From: Capitulum mitella
Lineage: Eukaryota > Arthropoda > Thecostraca > Pollicipedomorpha > Pollicipedidae
Length of the DNA: 64,000 nt
Assembly (NCBI GenBank): GCA_030062745.1
Contig: CP099850.1
Span: forward strand, 5,332,001-5,396,000
Direction: 5' to 3'
Shown here: positions 62,966-64,000 of the stretch, in pieces
How the letters are laid out: each line of letters starts with the position of its first letter
Numbering within the stretch: the stretch's first letter is position 1
Notes under the pieces: model-generated
Seen by the model: the letters and a program-made list of their open reading frames with translations, nothing else
What the model was told of the DNA's origin: nothing
Databases searched by the model: none
Made by a program: the position numbers and the translations under genes

Positions 62966-64000
62966 CTGACCAGGCGGGGACTATGGAGCGCCGCCGCGGC
63001 GCCGGCGATCGGGAGCCGCCCGGCCCCCGCTGGTCGCCGCTCGGGGCGTCGACGCACACCGGACGCGGCCGACCCGGGGAGCAGTTTGTACGGACCAATT
63101 TACGCGGGGGCTGTGGAACGTCCGCTACCGACGCCATCGTAATCGGGAGCTGTTTGGCGTCGCCGGCCTGGTAGCGGCGTCGTGTTTTGGAAGTTGTACG
63201 CCGTCGGTGCGCGTGTCCCGCGGCCCCCGGCGGCTCGTAATTACTTGATGCACGTGTGGGGCCGGTGGCGGACGGCGGCCTCACCTTGTGTGCCGGCGGC
63301 GGACCGGCCGGTCGCCGCGCGTGACAGTCCGCCAGTGCCCGTCACTGTCGGCGGTGGCGCCGAGTGCGGCCGTGAGGCAGGTGGTCCGCCTTTGGCTACT
63401 GGCGTCTGTGACTGCAGTGGGGGCTGAGGTCTGCCGTGGCGGGACGCCGGGACGGTGCAGTGAGCGCGCAGGTGTGTCGCGGCCGGGACGCCGGGACGGG
63501 ACGGTGGAGTGGCGCGGGAGTGATCCAGGGGACCTCGGTGCAGCTGAGTCTCCGGAGGGGCGTGACCGTTACCGTGTTCCGCCGGCCCGAGTCAACCGCA
63601 CCTGATGGCGTTCGGACAAGGTATGCCTTTGTGGCCGTGTCAGGAGCCGACCGCACAGCAGGAGACGTTCTACCACTGCTGCTGAAATTGCTGCTCTTGG
63701 TCAACATCCCAGTGTGAAATACCGACGTTACTCTGACAGTTAGCCATGAGACACATTTCGACTTGACCCCGTAAACACAGCAACGGTGGCGCAGGCGGCG
63801 GGCCGACAGCCAGCCTATGGATGGATCCTTGACCGCCTCGGACTGGCCTGACCCTCGGTCACACTGGGGCCGTCACGGGGTCAGTCTGCCTCCTGGTCCA
63901 CGCGGTCCATCGAGGCGTCCCCAGTCGGGACCGCCGGGGGCGGTGGGAGGGGGGGGGAGGGCGTAAGGCGACGGTCCAAACATGGCTGATCGGATCGATG
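62966..64000. other. CpG-rich region at the window end
   Basis: GC-rich from 62970 to 63620, with many open frames typical of such DNA. It could be another promoter of the kinase gene, or an unrelated island. No exon is supported. Confidence 0.35.

Overview
The window looks like nuclear DNA of an arthropod, most likely a crustacean; a barnacle is a guess from overall character and is not shown. Support comes from spliceosomal introns with GT/AG borders, a short interstitial run of the arthropod telomere unit TTAGG, cut-and-paste DNA transposons of the piggyBac-like, Tc1/mariner and hAT types, many GC-rich minisatellites, and no bacterial operons. Most long open frames are by-products of repeats or chance.

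Left part (about 2.0-17.3 kb, minus strand): a complete 15-exon gene for a von Willebrand factor A domain-containing protein 7 (VWA7)-like protein. All exon borders agree in phase and the joined CDS is 3,327 nt (1,108 residues plus stop): signal peptide, Het-C-like YHFDAE/QDFYSHS region, GKCSHGG...GGVNKD region, vWA domain, beta-rich ectodomain, one membrane span and a basic tail. Its introns and 3' UTR carry minisatellites and one piggyBac-like element. A tRNA-like relic and a LINE reverse-transcriptase tail lie upstream.

Middle part (about 20-43 kb): largely mobile DNA. It holds copies of a 1.2 kb non-autonomous TTAA-flanked family, a 3.7 kb hAT element with a perfect 8-bp target duplication, and a 1,586-bp Tc1 element inserted in a piggyBac-like element. 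A strongly CpG-depleted domain (24.1-28.5 kb) is interrupted by a CpG-normal, E-box-bearing island at 25.6 kb, suggesting a methylated transcription unit with an unmethylated promoter.

Right part (43-64 kb, plus strand): three phase-compatible exons give the N-terminus of a probable PFTAIRE/PCTAIRE cyclin-dependent kinase (CDK14/Eip63E-like). Its kinase domain is not in the window. Intron 1 holds a dead mariner-type transposase. Intron 2 (13.6 kb) holds two large minisatellites, a Tc1 scrap and another TTAA element. The end of the window has a 95-bp tandem repeat and an old GAATCGATTC-rich element.
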